Assembly: GCF_034702125.1 (NCBI RefSeq)
Contig: NC_085867.1
Coordinates: 37,044,221-37,108,220, forward strand
Direction of reading: 5' to 3'
Length of the DNA stretch: 64,000 nt
DNA from: Engraulis encrasicolus
Lineage: Eukaryota > Chordata > Actinopteri > Clupeiformes > Engraulidae
The notes below the pieces were generated by a model that worked only from the letters and a program-made list of their open reading frames with translations, was not told the origin of the DNA and did no database searches. This document shows positions 1-13,695 of this stretch, piece by piece (position 1 is the stretch's first letter; each line of letters opens with the position of its first letter). Both the position numbers and the translations under genes were made by a program.

Positions 1-701
1 TAATAGCTGGAGCCAGGTCAGAGCAGAAAGATTTGTGTTTCCCCAACCATGTCGTGTGGGACACATTGTGGAAAAAGTGTTGTTGGTGTTGTTGAGCATT
101 TGAAAAAATGAGTACCGGTAAGTGTGAACCATATTCAAAATGGATGGCACTGGTAGGAATATTGGTGTCATAGTCATAGATAGCAAAAGCTGGAGGTCAA
201 ACAGCAGAAATCTTTGTTTCCCCTGCCAAGTAGAAAAAGCAGCCTTGATTCACCCAGCGCTGTCCGGACTCCTGTTCCCGCTCCACTGGCTGCTGGTGTG
301 AATTCGGAAGCGTTGGATCCCGGAGGGCCGCCTCTTTTTTTTTTTTTTTTTGTAATTCCATGCAACCTGTGTCCTGTGGTGGTCAGTCACATTGTTTCAG
401 GAAGTGAGAGACAGGAAGGGACAATGGTGATGGTTTGCCACATTGTACAAAGTGTACAGTTACACTCGAGAGGAGAAATAACACAAAAAAGGACGGAGTC
501 AAGTGTCTCTGTTTTAATCATGGCGCCACAAGCGATACAATTTTAACACAAATAATCAAAACATAAAGCCAAAGAGCTTTGAAGTCCCATAAGGGCACGT
601 AGCTTGTTGTGGCCTTGAGCAACACAAACAGCAGATCTTGTGCTCGTTGCCTCCGCCGGTTTCCTTTGTAGTCTAAAGGCACATCTTCTCCTTTGTTTAC
701 G

Positions 702-706
<5 letters not shown>

Positions 707-796
<90 letters not shown>
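707..796. repeat. (CA)n microsatellite, about 45 units
   Basis: Pure CA on the + strand. It generates the long Cys-Val and Thr-His open frames seen on both strands, which are not genes. Confidence 0.97.
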
Positions 797-799
<3 letters not shown>

Positions 800-1607
800 T
801 GCACACACGTCCAATTAAACAGGTTCTAGATTAAACCTCATCATAAAATGAAAGAAGGAAGATCTTCACACCGTTGCTGCTCCTAGTTTATTATAGAAAA
901 CCTTTAAACCTTAGATGGTCTTCATCAGGTGAACTACACTTAACAGTGACCATTTAAGATTGAAACTACTTGATTATAATGAACTGGGAGCAATGACGAA
1001 TGGCAATTTGTGTGACCAGCCATTATAAATTGACCCTCTTTTTTATGGTCAGGGAAAGTAATGGAAAGGTCATGGAATTTTGACTATGGCTTGAAGTGGG
1101 AACCCTGTAAAACCATTGATGTGAATCAATCACATGTGAATGCCACTTGTGCTTTGATCAAAAGTTGTGCTGATTACCAAGAGGTCGTTATCAGTCCTCC
1201 ACAAGGCTTTGATTCCTAGTTGTCTCAATGGAACAGGATACATGCTTTAATGGCCCTGGCTAATAGTTGTGACGGTGTAAAACAGTGGCAACTTTGAACG
1301 TTTTGCACTTCATCTCCCTTCATAACAAACAGACTTATGTTTTTTCTGTTTGACACATCAAAACCGTTTAGAGCCGAAATAAAAACAGACCTCCTTATTG
1401 TGTTCTACAAGATACGTAATAGAGCTTATTGGTTTTTGACAATAGTGGGAACGAAATTGCATGATGACAGTAGTATGCCAAGACCTACACCTTTTTTCAG
1501 TTATGTAACCCTATGTGTGGAATGTGCAAAATTATGAAAAGAGACACTTTTTAAACATTTTAAGACACTGCAAATCTACTGTTCTTGCCAATAAGCACAT
1601 AGACTAG

Positions 1608-1700
1608 ACTCGGGTTCGATTCCGGCCCAAGGTCCTTTCCCGATCCTTCCCCATGGCCCCCCGCCACTCATTTCCTGTCTCTCTCACTGGCCAAAAATTG
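1608..1700 (+). mobile_element. tRNA-derived SINE fragment
   Basis: A polymerase III B-box-like motif, ggttcgattcc (1613-1623), is followed by a pyrimidine-rich body ending cactcatttcctgtctct. The same body occurs at 12430-12585 on the other strand and at 30212-30355, so three copies of one SINE family are in the window. The 5' tRNA-like head is truncated here. Confidence 0.7.
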
Positions 1701-4149
1701 GAATAGAGGTGATGGAGGCAATAGAAATAGAGGTTATGGTGTTTACCGGTCTGGGTATGGAAATGGTCTCTCTCACAGTTTTTTAGTGTGAAAGGGAGGC
1801 AGATGAGGATATTGCTGTCAGCGTTGCTGGCTGGCTGGCTATTTATCATGTCACCAGATTCCCAAATCTCAGATGCAGACGTCAGCGAGTGACTGATGAC
1901 GCAGGATAGGATAGGATAGGGCAGGGCAGGCCCAGTGCTCAGCCATACACGAGACGGCAGTGACAACATGGCGACAGACTTTTTTTTTGGTTAATGAACA
2001 CCGCATGTCCTTGGAAAAGCGTGATCCATAAAACAAAATGAAAAGGCAGATAGCCAAGCCTACTATTTTATCCCTCTAACTGCCGCCTGAGAATAAAAGT
2101 GCGTAATAAACTCCCACATTGTGCCCAGCTGTTGGGTGATGAGGCGTGTGTGTAGTGTGTGCGCATGCAGGGTGGGGGGTGGGATGAACCGCTCCCGTTC
2201 CACTGCATCCTCTAATTGGTCGTGTTTGTGATCCGTGTACATGGACGTCACAGAGTCAGCACAAACTCATAGACTTCAATGCAGCAGCCGGTGACTAATC
2301 ACATGTCCTTCTCAGCTCCTTATCAGACAATTGGGGAACGCGCGTCTCCAAATGTGATTAATCCTTCCTTAAGGTCACAGCAGCAGGCTGGCAAAAATAG
2401 CGTAACGCGGCAGCCAGCCGGCCGGAGCAAGAAAAGACACAAAAATAAGTATGAATTGAAATGCCATTATAGTCTATCCTTCAGTATTCATAGCCAATTT
2501 TGCCACTTACTGTACATAGGTGAACGTCTTCAGTGAGTCAGGATCTGGTCATTTTGTGGGACAGGTTCACCTTGACATTGAATCATCTTTTTTATCATAG
2601 CCTATTAGCCTTCAGTCAGTGTCCACTTTTAAAACTTTAAATTATGTGTATTAGAGTGTTTCAATCTAGCGCTTGGAAAAGTGGAGAATTCTGTGGAGAG
2701 TTCTGTCTGTACTCTCCACTGATGTTCATGCTGGCAGAATCAAATGTGTACAAGCATGTAACAGTTTTTCCCCCACGGGGTTAATATATCGATCAGGCCA
2801 AAATCAATGCTCTTAACACCCAGCACGCGTCACGGAAGTTCCTGCATTAAGCCTAGTCCCTGCCCTGCCCCACTATCACCTCTCTTGACCCCCCATTGTT
2901 CGCTCTTTTGTTTTTCGAAGCTGCATATGCAATGTATGCTATCTGTGGTTCATAAACTAGCCTACAGTGTATGACTCTCCGGCAGGGAGTGGTCTGGCAA
3001 AAGGTCCATGAATGAGCTGACCGTCAGATCAATCCAATGGATTCCCTTGGGCGTGCTTCCATATGAATTGTACGGTACTCTAGCGCAGGAGCAAAAGCTG
3101 ATTTGGAAAAAACAAGGCGTTTCATCTTACTACCCTCATGCTGCTCTGTGCTACCTCAATAAAAATAATATTCTTGCTTAATATTTTGTATTTTGAAAAT
3201 AGCTCTAGCTCTGAATGAAAAAAAAGACTCAACTCTGTTATCGATTAGATCAATAGATCACCCCTTCCTGCTTCGTCTATAATTAGGCAGGAAATAGTGA
3301 TCCACTCAGCCAATGACGTGCCAGCAGCCGTACCATTGGTGGAATTTAGCCTCCTGTGTTTTTTTTTTGTTCCATGAGAAGTTCCGTGGGCCTTTGTGTA
3401 GATGGCAAGCTACCACTGCAGGGCATGGTTATGTTGTAATGATGTGGGTCTATGGAACAGGCGAGGAGGATGGAGGGTGCCAGTTGGATATGGATCCCAT
3501 GAGTCCCATTGGTGGCGTATAGGAGGACAAAGACGTGCAAAATGGCATCGTCATTCAGTGTAACGGATGCGTTCTGCTGACTGTAACTGTAAAAAACATG
3601 ACTCTTTTTAATTATTTATTGTTACAGGGAATTCATGAAAGCCTCGGCTGTCATCCATTCACTTGAAACAATTTAAGTCATGTTTTTTTGCCGTTACAGT
3701 CGGCGGAAAGTGTCCGTAACACCGAATGACAAAGACGTCTTTGACCCAGGACCACATCCAATGTCTAGATCAAGGCAGAAATATGTGCACTGTCAATTAC
3801 TATGGTGAGCTGATTGTGTTGTTGTGTGCAGTACAATTTTGACAGTCAGTTTGACTTGACTGAGGACACAGGATCATGTGGATCATGCTGTTTCTTTACT
3901 CCCACTATTTACGATTTTACATGCCATCAGTCCAATAAAAATAGCCAACATAGTAACTTGGCCGTGCATTTATTTTCCCTCGACCTGATCAGGCGGTGCT
4001 GCAGACCAATCAGACACAGATACAGACAAAGACACAGGATTTGCGGGCAGGCCCAGACGACAACAATCTGTAAACTGCAGAGTATGTCATCATGTGTGAG
4101 TGGCTCACTGCTCGCAGGCATGTGTTAGGCCACTGAAGCAGCTAACAGC

Positions 4150-4156
4150 ACGCACG

Positions 4157-4210
<54 letters not shown>

Positions 4211-4215
4211 CACAC
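4150..4215. repeat. (GCAC)n then (CA)n microsatellite
   Basis: Three CGCA units lead into about 21 CA units, then a short mixed CA/CG end. Confidence 0.95.
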
Positions 4216-6847
4216 GTTTGTCATTTGTGTGCTACACCGTGACACGGGGTGCGGAGTTGGATTGTGGTGATAAGTCGACCCTTGTGTTGTGGCTGCGAAC
4301 GAAGTGCGGCTGGCCCGTCTTCGAAATGTAGGCCGAAGCTGTGAATTTCACGAGGGCCGGTGACACATGGACACACTCCAGTGCTGGGGGGAGATGTTAA
4401 ACTCGCACCTATTTGCTTTTCGTGGAATAAAAGATCTCTTCCCTTTGCAGCTATTAAAAAAGGTGCCATGATCTGCTACAAGGTTAGGCTGCAACTGATA
4501 TAATACTGACTTTTAAAAAAAATCATGTAAGCCTATTTCAAATATTAAACTGTTTGCTCTGGAACCCCCCCCCCCATCCTTAGTGTTTTGGAAAGCTTAA
4601 CACACCACTTGGCAGAGATTTGACAAGTCGCGCACTGGTATGTCTGACCTACATGTCCATGTAAAGAAAGTGGATGTGTAGTAGACACACCACACCACCC
4701 CACACATGCATACGTTGCTGCCGTGCCGAGATTGCCGACACATGAGTTCTAAAGCATGGTGGTGGTCCCTCTCCGAGGTCGCATTCCTTCCCCTGTACAG
4801 GCCGGCCTGTTAAATTCATTGGCAAACTCGCAGGGGGGGCTTCACAACCCCAACGGTAGGTTTGCATCTCATTCTTTAGGGGAAGAATAGTCCTCGGAGA
4901 AGGCAAATTAACATACCACACGCTCAATTTAGTCACATTAAGGACAATGGTTTGGCAGTCATGCAAGAGCAGAGATGATTTGACCCTTTTGTAGTACCAG
5001 AGATGGAAGCTTTGATCACTCTTTGTTTTATGTTGCCGAACCAGCTTCTGAGAACTGTAAAACCCTCATATATGAGATAAACTTAGGGTAGAAACCCCTT
5101 TGGCTTTTTCTATGGACAGAGAGGGCAGTCATGTAAATGTGGCGTCTCCATGCTGATTTTGAACCTATTTAATGACTCAACTAAACTTTTTGGCAAATAT
5201 CCTACAACTTTTCCCATTCTGATGTTCATACAATACCCCTCACGAAATATATTTGACTGACACAACGTCTCGGATAGTCTTACACATTCTACCAGTCAAT
5301 ACATTTGTTTTTTTTTCTCTCTCTTCTCTCTTGGATTACTCATGAGCTCACGGCACAGCAATTTTCTCAGAGTTGGCAACCGTTTTGAACAGAGCTGTTT
5401 TGCCCCCGGGGAGTTCGGACATAATCCTCTGATATTTTCTCCTTGAGCGGCTCCTAAAATAAGTCGGCTCACTCACGACGTGAGGGGGTGCAGAAGCTGA
5501 GTGGAGGGAACGGAGTGAGGGTGCACAGGGAGGGGGAGGGGGGCAGAGGCCGTGAGGTTGCTGCTGATGAGGGCAGAGAAGAATCAAGTGCCTCTCATAG
5601 CCAGAGGTGTTAAAAAAAACAAGTAGAAGAAGAAAACGACACAACAACGTGTCTCAAATTTGATCCAATCCACTCTGAATCAGCTGCATGCAATGCGCCT
5701 CTCACAGGCTGAGATGTCAAAACCATATTCCCAAATAAAAAAGCGACAACAAAAACACCTTTGCTCAAATGTCATTTAATATATGTGAATCACCTGGAGG
5801 TTTTGAGCTGTCAAATGGGTATATCAGCTACAAGATCAGCTACTCAGAGAAGTCACCTGTGATGGACGGAAGGAAGTGTGGCCAGGCTTTGAACCGGCCC
5901 GGGATTGACACCTGTACAGTCCCTGTGTGATGGGGTTTGAGCTCGGAGTTATTCACCGTAATTTCCAAAGTAAGTGGGAGGTGACACTACCTGTGAGGGG
6001 TTGTTGAGTGTGACAAGCCACCACTCTTGTCAACAACATGGGGTTTAAAACTAAGTCGGCACAAACACCATAAACTTTAACGGCTGTGTTGGCATAAAGT
6101 GCAGTTATCCATGACCCAGAACAACTGGAAGAAACAGTACATTTTTCACCACAAAATAGCTTACCATGCGTACAAGATATTTGTCAACAAATTGTTTGTC
6201 CCATAGCATAGGCTGTGGCTTATTGTCAGCCACAGAACATGTAACCTTGTGCTGATGAGATGCCAAATTATATACAACAGTCAATAATGTAAGCACATAA
6301 GCGAACTGAAGATTTAAAGTATTTGTCATGCGACCCAGTTTGCGACCCTGCGTATTACTCCCGCTCCTCTCCTGTGTGAATTCTATTCATAAGGCACCAC
6401 TTGTTCCCTCAGCCCTCCCCATTCATCACCTGCTTTATTAATAGAAAGCTTTTCCTCCGTGCAGCACCCGTTGAATATTGTTTCCGTGCAAGAATACAAA
6501 GTGATAACCTGGAATAACGGATTTATTCTGTTAACCTGAGTTACTGCACTGCACTACACTGTACCGCTGTACTCAAGAATCTGGCTTGCTTGCTTCTTTG
6601 CTTCTTCTAGCAAGTGTTTTCTAAGCCGTGAATCATTTAGCGTAATTAAGCAAATCACAGCGATTAAATATAGATCCATGGGGCTGGGCAGGCAAAGTGA
6701 AGCGTGCCGTGCTGCTCACTAGCTAGCGTGAAGTGCAGTCTGTCCTGTGTAGTCTCCTTTTTTAGGCCGGACCTTTTCGCGTGCTGCCTGCCTGCCTGCC
6801 AGAGGGATTGAGCCGGGCAGCTCTTGGCAACTCACTGGACAGCAGTA

Positions 6848-7225
6848 ACACATCAACACATATCAACATGTGACTGACTGCTCTATTTAGATGGTACCAG
6901 TGGTGCGCCTTGTTTTTAGAAGTTCGCATTGGCAAGCTCTGTTTAGATGTTAGCAGTTGTGTGTCCTGTTTAGAGCGTTAGCAGTGGTGCGAGACGAGCT
7001 CCCTCCGCTCAGCGCAGTTACCGTAATAGCCACTCACTCACGCTTCTTTTAAGTACGCTGGACTACCACATCAACACATTTCAGCATGTGACTGAATGCT
7101 CTGTCGAGATGTTTTCCCCCTTGGATGTTAGCAGTTGTGTGTCCTGTTAAGAGTGCATTGATGCGAGACAAGCTCCCTCAGCTCAGCACACCATAATAGC
7201 CTCTCACTCTTTTTCTAAGTACACA
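6848..7225. repeat. Diverged tandem duplication, about 200-base unit
   Basis: acatcaacacatatcaacatgtgactgac...gttagcagttgtgtgtcctg...taatagcc...aagtac occurs at 6850-7061 and again, shorter and diverged, at 7069-7224. Unit origin is unknown. Confidence 0.75.
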
Positions 7226-8030
7226 CAGGAAAACATCCCTTCCTCCCGTCCAGTCATCCTATTTCGGGAGTCGCTTAGTAACAAAAGACAAACAATCACA
7301 GCCCTGAATGGTGGTTGTCAGTTTTTATTTTGTTTTCTGATCAATGATAATCCACTCAGCACACTCGTGGCATAGTGTTGATATGTAATTGGGACAAAAG
7401 GAGAAAGTTACAGACGGGGTTAATATGTAAGCCTGCAGATGTATTACGAGCACAGAATGACCTCATGATTGCTTGACCAGAACGACCCAACCAATTAGTG
7501 AGATTTATTTTGACAGTTAAGTGCAGGATGTCAATACTTGAAAACAGGTAGCCGTTTTTATTGTTAGTGTCGTCGTTGTTTGGATTTTCTTGTTCAAACA
7601 ACCATCAGTAATGTCTCTGTAGACAAGCTTTTTTCCTTTTTCAATTGGTTTTACCTTAATAACCCTTGAACCACAACCACACCATAGAATTTCAACATAC
7701 AGTTGCCAATAGTCTCAGCATGTGTAAACAGTAAGACATGTTCAAAAAAGAGAGATTTTCTCACTTCACGCTCACTTGTATAATTTGCAGATTGTATATT
7801 TACTGCCAGTGGCCAGAGTGAAACAAGCACACAAGTGTAACTGTCCAGAAGGCGTGTGTGTGTATCCATCCCCACATTTCTCCGTCCTCCCCCATTTCAT
7901 TTCATTTCATTTTAATTTCCCCTCAAAGATCTTCCCTCTTGACAACCCTCCCCTCCTCATTAGTAAGAGTGAATTAGTAAGAGTGATTTGCTCTGTTCCG
8001 CCCACCGCGTGGTCGTGATGGTATCATAGT

Positions 8031-9596
8031 CGAGTACATCTATGCAAAAAAAAGACCTAACCCCAAAAAAATTGATACAAAAGGTTTTTCAACTGATTTT
8101 GTTACCTCTAAGTGTCCTTAATAACATACTAAAAATCTAGGAAAATCTGACTTCAGGAAAGGTGTCATTTTCAAGATCAAAGTTTTTAAAAATAAAGGTT
8201 ACTACATGATAATTACATTGGCATGAACTAACATGTTTTCAGGATCTGTTTGTTTGGAGTGCTGTTGGGTGGAAAAAGACACTACTGCTATGATAATATC
8301 CATGTGCTGTTTGTCAGGGCACATCATCAGTGATGAATCATGGTGTCACTAGGTATTTTGGGTCTTTCAGCAGCTGAACTGAATAGACAGGAGCCACTAC
8401 ATGTGTAAGTAGAGGGTAAGGTGAAACGGTTGGTACTGGAGACAGACAATGTCCTGAAAGGACATAGGGCTTTAGCATAGCTTTCGGGTAAGCCAGAATA
8501 GGGCCTGTTGTAGCTTCATAGGCAAGGGTCAGGGCCTTGTATTCAATTAGGGCATGAAAAAGAGGACATGACTGGGAAACTGAGGCTATGTGGTCAGAGA
8601 ATGATAGATGGTCATCAACAATGACACCTAGATTTCTTGTGGCCTTATTTGAGGCAACAGTAGCAGAATCCATATTGAGCTCGATATCATGGCAACCTAA
8701 ATCTTTGGCTGGGATCACCAGCAGTGCATTTGGGCGAGGCTCAACTGAAGGTTGCATTCCTTCATACTTGTGGATAGTTCAGAGAGGCAAGCGGAAATGT
8801 GTGTGACCGTGGAGTCATCTGGCACAAAGTAACTGTGCTTCATCGGTGTAACAGTAGTATGAGAAGCTGTGAGAACAGATAACATGGCCCAGTGATGTGG
8901 TGTACATAGCAAATAGGAGTCCCAGCACCAGCCCTTAGGACACCTCTGTGGAGAGGCTATGATTTGAGGACAGCTGACCTTGCCCTTGATACATGCTAAG
9001 AATGATACCACCAGACTCAAAGAATGTCTGGAAGAACTTGGGACACATAAAACTCAATTATTTATCTAAGAGAGATGTTAAATAATCATGTTTTGAAAAA
9101 AAAATGCTAGCTGGTGTGTCTGCACAAAGATTTTTAGATTTACTACAAAACAAAAAGAGATGTCCATAATCTCTTCTGAAGATATCTTCTGGCTTACTAG
9201 AAACAAAATAAAAGAGTAATTTTGAGCTTGGCTTTTTCAGATTTTGAGGTTTTGCATTTTTAAATTTAATGCATATTTAATTAGATATAGTCCAATTACC
9301 ATATTAAAACATAACATTTCAGAAAACTTGCAGTACATTTTTTTCTCACAAATATGTGAGTAATCACTGGATTAAGTTTCATGGTGATATCGGCAAGCTA
9401 AATTTTTTGGCCTATTCACCTGGAGTGTCTCTTGACCCTTATAATAAGCCTATGGCAGCCATGTTGAAAAAACTCATTTCCCAAAGTCAGATTTTACTAG
9501 ATTTTTAGTATGTCATTTAGCAGGTCCAATAGTACTAGAATCCATAAAAAAACCTTTTGTATCAATTTTTTTGGGGTTAAACCCTAAATGTACTCG
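8031..9596. mobile_element. Element with about 120-base terminal inverted repeats
   Basis: The left end (cgagtacat ... aaccccaaaaaaattgatac ... catactaaaaatctag) recurs inverted at the right end (9478-9596). Similarity runs over roughly 120-135 bases per arm with small indels. The 1,566-base unit encloses an L2-type LINE remnant on the minus strand. I see no intact transposase, so it is probably non-autonomous. No clear target duplication is visible at the ends. Confidence 0.75.
8338..9020 (-). pseudogene. L2/CR1-type LINE reverse transcriptase fragment, broken
   Basis: Two overlapping minus-strand frames resemble the C-terminal part of fish L2 reverse transcriptases. The upstream frame (8715-9020) has a degraded version of the conserved PQGSVLGPLLF block and FVPDDSTVTHISACLSEL. 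The downstream frame (8338-8757) has PNALLVIPA and RNLGVIVDDHLSFSDHIA. The shift between frames, the missing start and the internal loss after the second block show it is dead. It lies within the inverted-repeat element. Confidence 0.7.
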
Positions 9597-9879
9597 CCTA
9601 TCAAGACAAGCCTCTGATAACAATAGATTACTTTTCCACTCCAGTCCAGTGCTGTCACACTTACTCCTCCCTGAGGATGTCCCTAAGAGGAGGGGGACGG
9701 GGACCTGAGTCATGGCCGCAAGCGAAGGTCGAGTGATGGCGGGTGGCCGGGCGGCCGTTGGTTTGTTCGTTTGGTGGAGGTGAGGTAGCGTGTGACTCAC
9801 TTCCTGAAGTCCCACTGGTTTGCCCCCATGCTGAGAGGCCGCGTATTGTTTACACCCGACTTAATGATGCTCCCTTCCT

Positions 9880-10071
<192 letters not shown>

Positions 10072-10738
10072 TGTCCGCCCGCCTCTGTGGACTTCCTGAT
10101 GAGCTGTCTGATGTAAAATGGGCTGTAGATGATCATGGACCTCTATAGTATATTGTATGTGGAGGATGTGAGCTCTAGTCCTTACTTTTGTTGGCAAACG
10201 CTCATGTTTGAAGTGGCTCAGTAAACATCAGAATCAGAAGTGTATTTGGCGCCAGTTCTGTACAAACACCCCATTTACTGTACTGTATACATTCATGTTA
10301 TGAAATTATATAAAGTTGATTTCATATATTTAACATACATTATAGCCTTCCATGTACACACAAATATGCCATGCAACTTCATGCAGCTATGCCGTGCAAC
10401 TTCAGGGGGCCATGATGAAAGCTGTAGTGTCCTTGACCGCTCTGTGCTTTCCGTTCTGGCTAATAGGCTACCTGTGTTCCTGTCCCATCAGTCCCATTCA
10501 CCTTCACCTCCCCATTGTCAACATGTCACCAACTACCGCCCTGTCACATGGCCTGTTCTGTTCGCCACCCACCCCTTCCTTACCTGGCTTTTCCCTCTTG
10601 CCTCCACATCTCTCGTCTCCTCTCCCTCCTCCTCATCTCTCCTCATCTCTCCTCTCCTCTCCTCTCCTCCTCCTCCCCAGGGGCCAGGTGTTGACAGGAC
10701 TCGGGTCCCAACAATGCTGCTCTTTCTTCAACAATGCT

Positions 10739-10848
<110 letters not shown>

Positions 10849-11102
10849 TCATTCAGCGAGGGCTTTGGGAGCTTTCTAAGTGGTCATGGAGGTGATGGGA
10901 CTGTCAAGGCATGGGGAAGGGCAAGGTTAGGAAGGAAGAATGGGAGATAGCGAATCAGCAAGAAAAGTAGTGGAAGTAGGGAGTATAGAACGGGAACGGG
11001 AGAGAGAAACTGAATGAGAGAAAGAAGTTAAAGAAAGAAAGGGAGCGATGGAAAGAGAGCGTGAACGCAGGGAGCCCTGCGACAGATGGACCAGGTGACG
11101 AT

Positions 11103-11193
<91 letters not shown>
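11103..11193. repeat. (CA)n microsatellite
   Basis: About 45 pure CA units. Confidence 0.97.
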
Positions 11194-11196
<3 letters not shown>

Positions 11197-12429
11197 TTGT
11201 AGTATCCAGCCAGCAGGATCAGATCATACATCTTTATTATTCATGCATCTAATCGCTGTGCTCTGTGCTGTGTTCGCACGCTTACAATAGCCAACAGCCA
11301 CAGTAGCCGCCATCCCAGTGCCCTCTTACTGACCACCCCATCATTTGCATCCCATAGTAATCACAATCTCATGCCTGTGTCACCGTAGCGACACTCTGCT
11401 GCAATGGCATATTATCATCATGGTGCTGCCGGCACCCTTCATTTTGCTCGTTATGTCTTCCTCATGCACAGGTTTAAGATGGCAAAATGCTTCTGTGTAC
11501 CTCATGAGTCCCTGCCTATATGATGCATTTATTTACAGTAATTAATAGATGGTTATGACGCACAGACCAGCTTTTTTGAGCAAGGTTTCTAGGGCAAGGA
11601 CCAAATACCATATGATTGTGTTTGGACTGTTAATCTCTACTACACTTTCATCAAGACAACTTGGATCAGCACATCGGACAACACGTGTGGAAAAGTTCAG
11701 AGCCCAGTATGAAAGTGTGTGGTTCGTAGATAAGCAATTTAGTGCTGAACGGCCACCAGCACCGGCGCCATTCTGGTCGGCCTGAAAACAGTAGTGATTG
11801 TATTTTGTCAAGAAGATACTCCGGAAAGTTTCCTAGAAATCGCCTTGCTGCCAGATAATGTTGCAGCACGTCGGGGCACGTCCGGCAGCTGCAACAGCAG
11901 CAACCAGGACCAATGCCAGAGCTACAGCCGTCTGCATCGATTTCCTGTGACATAACCGAGCACCCAGCCAAGCCAAGCCAAGCCAGCGTGCCTACTGGTA
12001 GTGTGGCACTGACTGGCATGCCAAAAGGTGGCCCTTCTTTTATAATTCATGGCTCCCATTGTTGATGCGCCGCAGCTCTCCCATTAAGAAGATTTGGTCA
12101 CGACCGTCTCCTCTTTCATCACATGCTGCTGGACAGGTGAATGCAATGCGACCTGCCACCCATAGTAGCCTGTGTGAGTGTGTGTGGTGTAGTGTTGTGG
12201 TGTGGTGGGGTAGCTGTGAACTCTGTAGGCAAATCCGAGTTTATCGCATGGGTTACGACACAGGGCAATGCATCCTTCCACCATTGTGTAGTAAAGTAGT
12301 GTAGTGTTGTGCTGTGCAGATCTTAGCCACAGTGAACTCCACATGTAGGTCCAAGGTTATCACATTGGGTTAAGGCACAGGGCACAGGGGGTTTGATGCT
12401 GGGTCACGAAGTTTTTTTCTTTAAAAAAA

Positions 12430-12585
12430 AAAGTATTTTTTTGGGTCTTTTCGCCTTTATTCTTGAGAGGACAGTGAAGGACAGACAGGAAATGAGTGGG
12501 GGCAGAGAGAAACGGGAAGGGATGGGCAAATGACCCGGGCTGGAATCGAAGTATTCCAGTGCCCTACCGTTTGGCCACAGCAGGA
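12430..12585 (-). mobile_element. tRNA-derived SINE, minus strand
   Basis: Read on the minus strand it has ttcgattcc (B box), cccgggtcatttgcccatcc, a CT-rich body, cactcatttcctgtctgtcc and then an A-rich 3' end. It shares this layout with the copies near 1608 and 30212. Confidence 0.7.
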
Positions 12586-13540
12586 CCAGGGTCTCTAGCT
12601 TTCTTATCTCTTTCTCATATGGGGGTGAGAAAGGAAAAAAAGATTGCATTGTGGGATCTCAAGAGTGTATCACTGTGGGATACGCTCAAACTCCCAGACA
12701 GATGGCCCTCCCATCAGATAAAACATGCTCTGACTCCACACTCGAGGCCTTGCCCTTGGCTTGCACAGGAGGACTGAAAGTGCCAAAGCGAATACAAGTA
12801 GCTGGCTTTGATGGGTGTGCCTGAAACCAGGGGAGGTAAAAGTAAAACGCTGTTGCTGTGTTGAGGTTTGGACAGAGTTGCCCGTTTAGATCTTTTGTGG
12901 AACAGTAGGCTTAAGACGTTAAACAGCAATACTACAGTAATGATCATGGTTCTGTATGTAGGTGGATTGTTTAAAAAAAAAAAAAACTGTAAATATATTT
13001 TTTGATTAGGCATGGTGGTGAATTCTACCGTTTTCTGACAATGCCAGGGCTGTAAGGGCTGAAATCAGACATGGGACTAGTTCGGTCCATTTTGTGTGTT
13101 GTTATTGCCATTTCAACGTTATTGGGTCATTCAATGTCAGCTCGCACGATTCCCCAGCTGACCCTGTTCGATTTCCCCCGAATATTGCACAGACAGGTTA
13201 GCCTGAGGAAATGCAGGTTAGCCTGAGAAATCCCATGCTGCTTTGCACAATCGTTCTGATCTGAAAGACAGACGGGTACCTTTTGTTGCCAACTGAAAGT
13301 AAACCTGAAGGTAGCGTCCTACCTCTTAAGGGTTTTGATTCATCAGCAATAAACTACTCCTTTAGGTCCTAACCAGCTGCAGTGTCCATGTTTTGTGACT
13401 TTTAAATTCTATTGACTCATCCATCAGTGCACTGCATCCCTATTTGGCCTCATTGCTAAGCTCCCATTAATGTAGTTGTTGGGCTGTAGCCCAAGTGATT
13501 ATGATGGCCTAGCATGAGAGTCACTCGCGCATCAGGGGCT

Positions 13541-13695
<155 letters not shown>

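Noticed and set aside
518..834. Cys-Val or Thr-His rich open frames over CA/TG arrays here and in many other places
   Set aside because: They are translations of dinucleotide repeats, open on both strands in several frames at once, with no conserved sequence outside the repeat.
1038..1110. Possible end of a hAT-like element (minus strand cagggttcccac...)
   Set aside because: It resembles a common fish repeat end, but no partner end or target duplication could be found.
1608..1700. Functional tRNA gene from the B-box motif (also at 31210 and 29082)
   Set aside because: No cloverleaf can be completed. The motifs sit in SINE heads with typical SINE bodies and tails.
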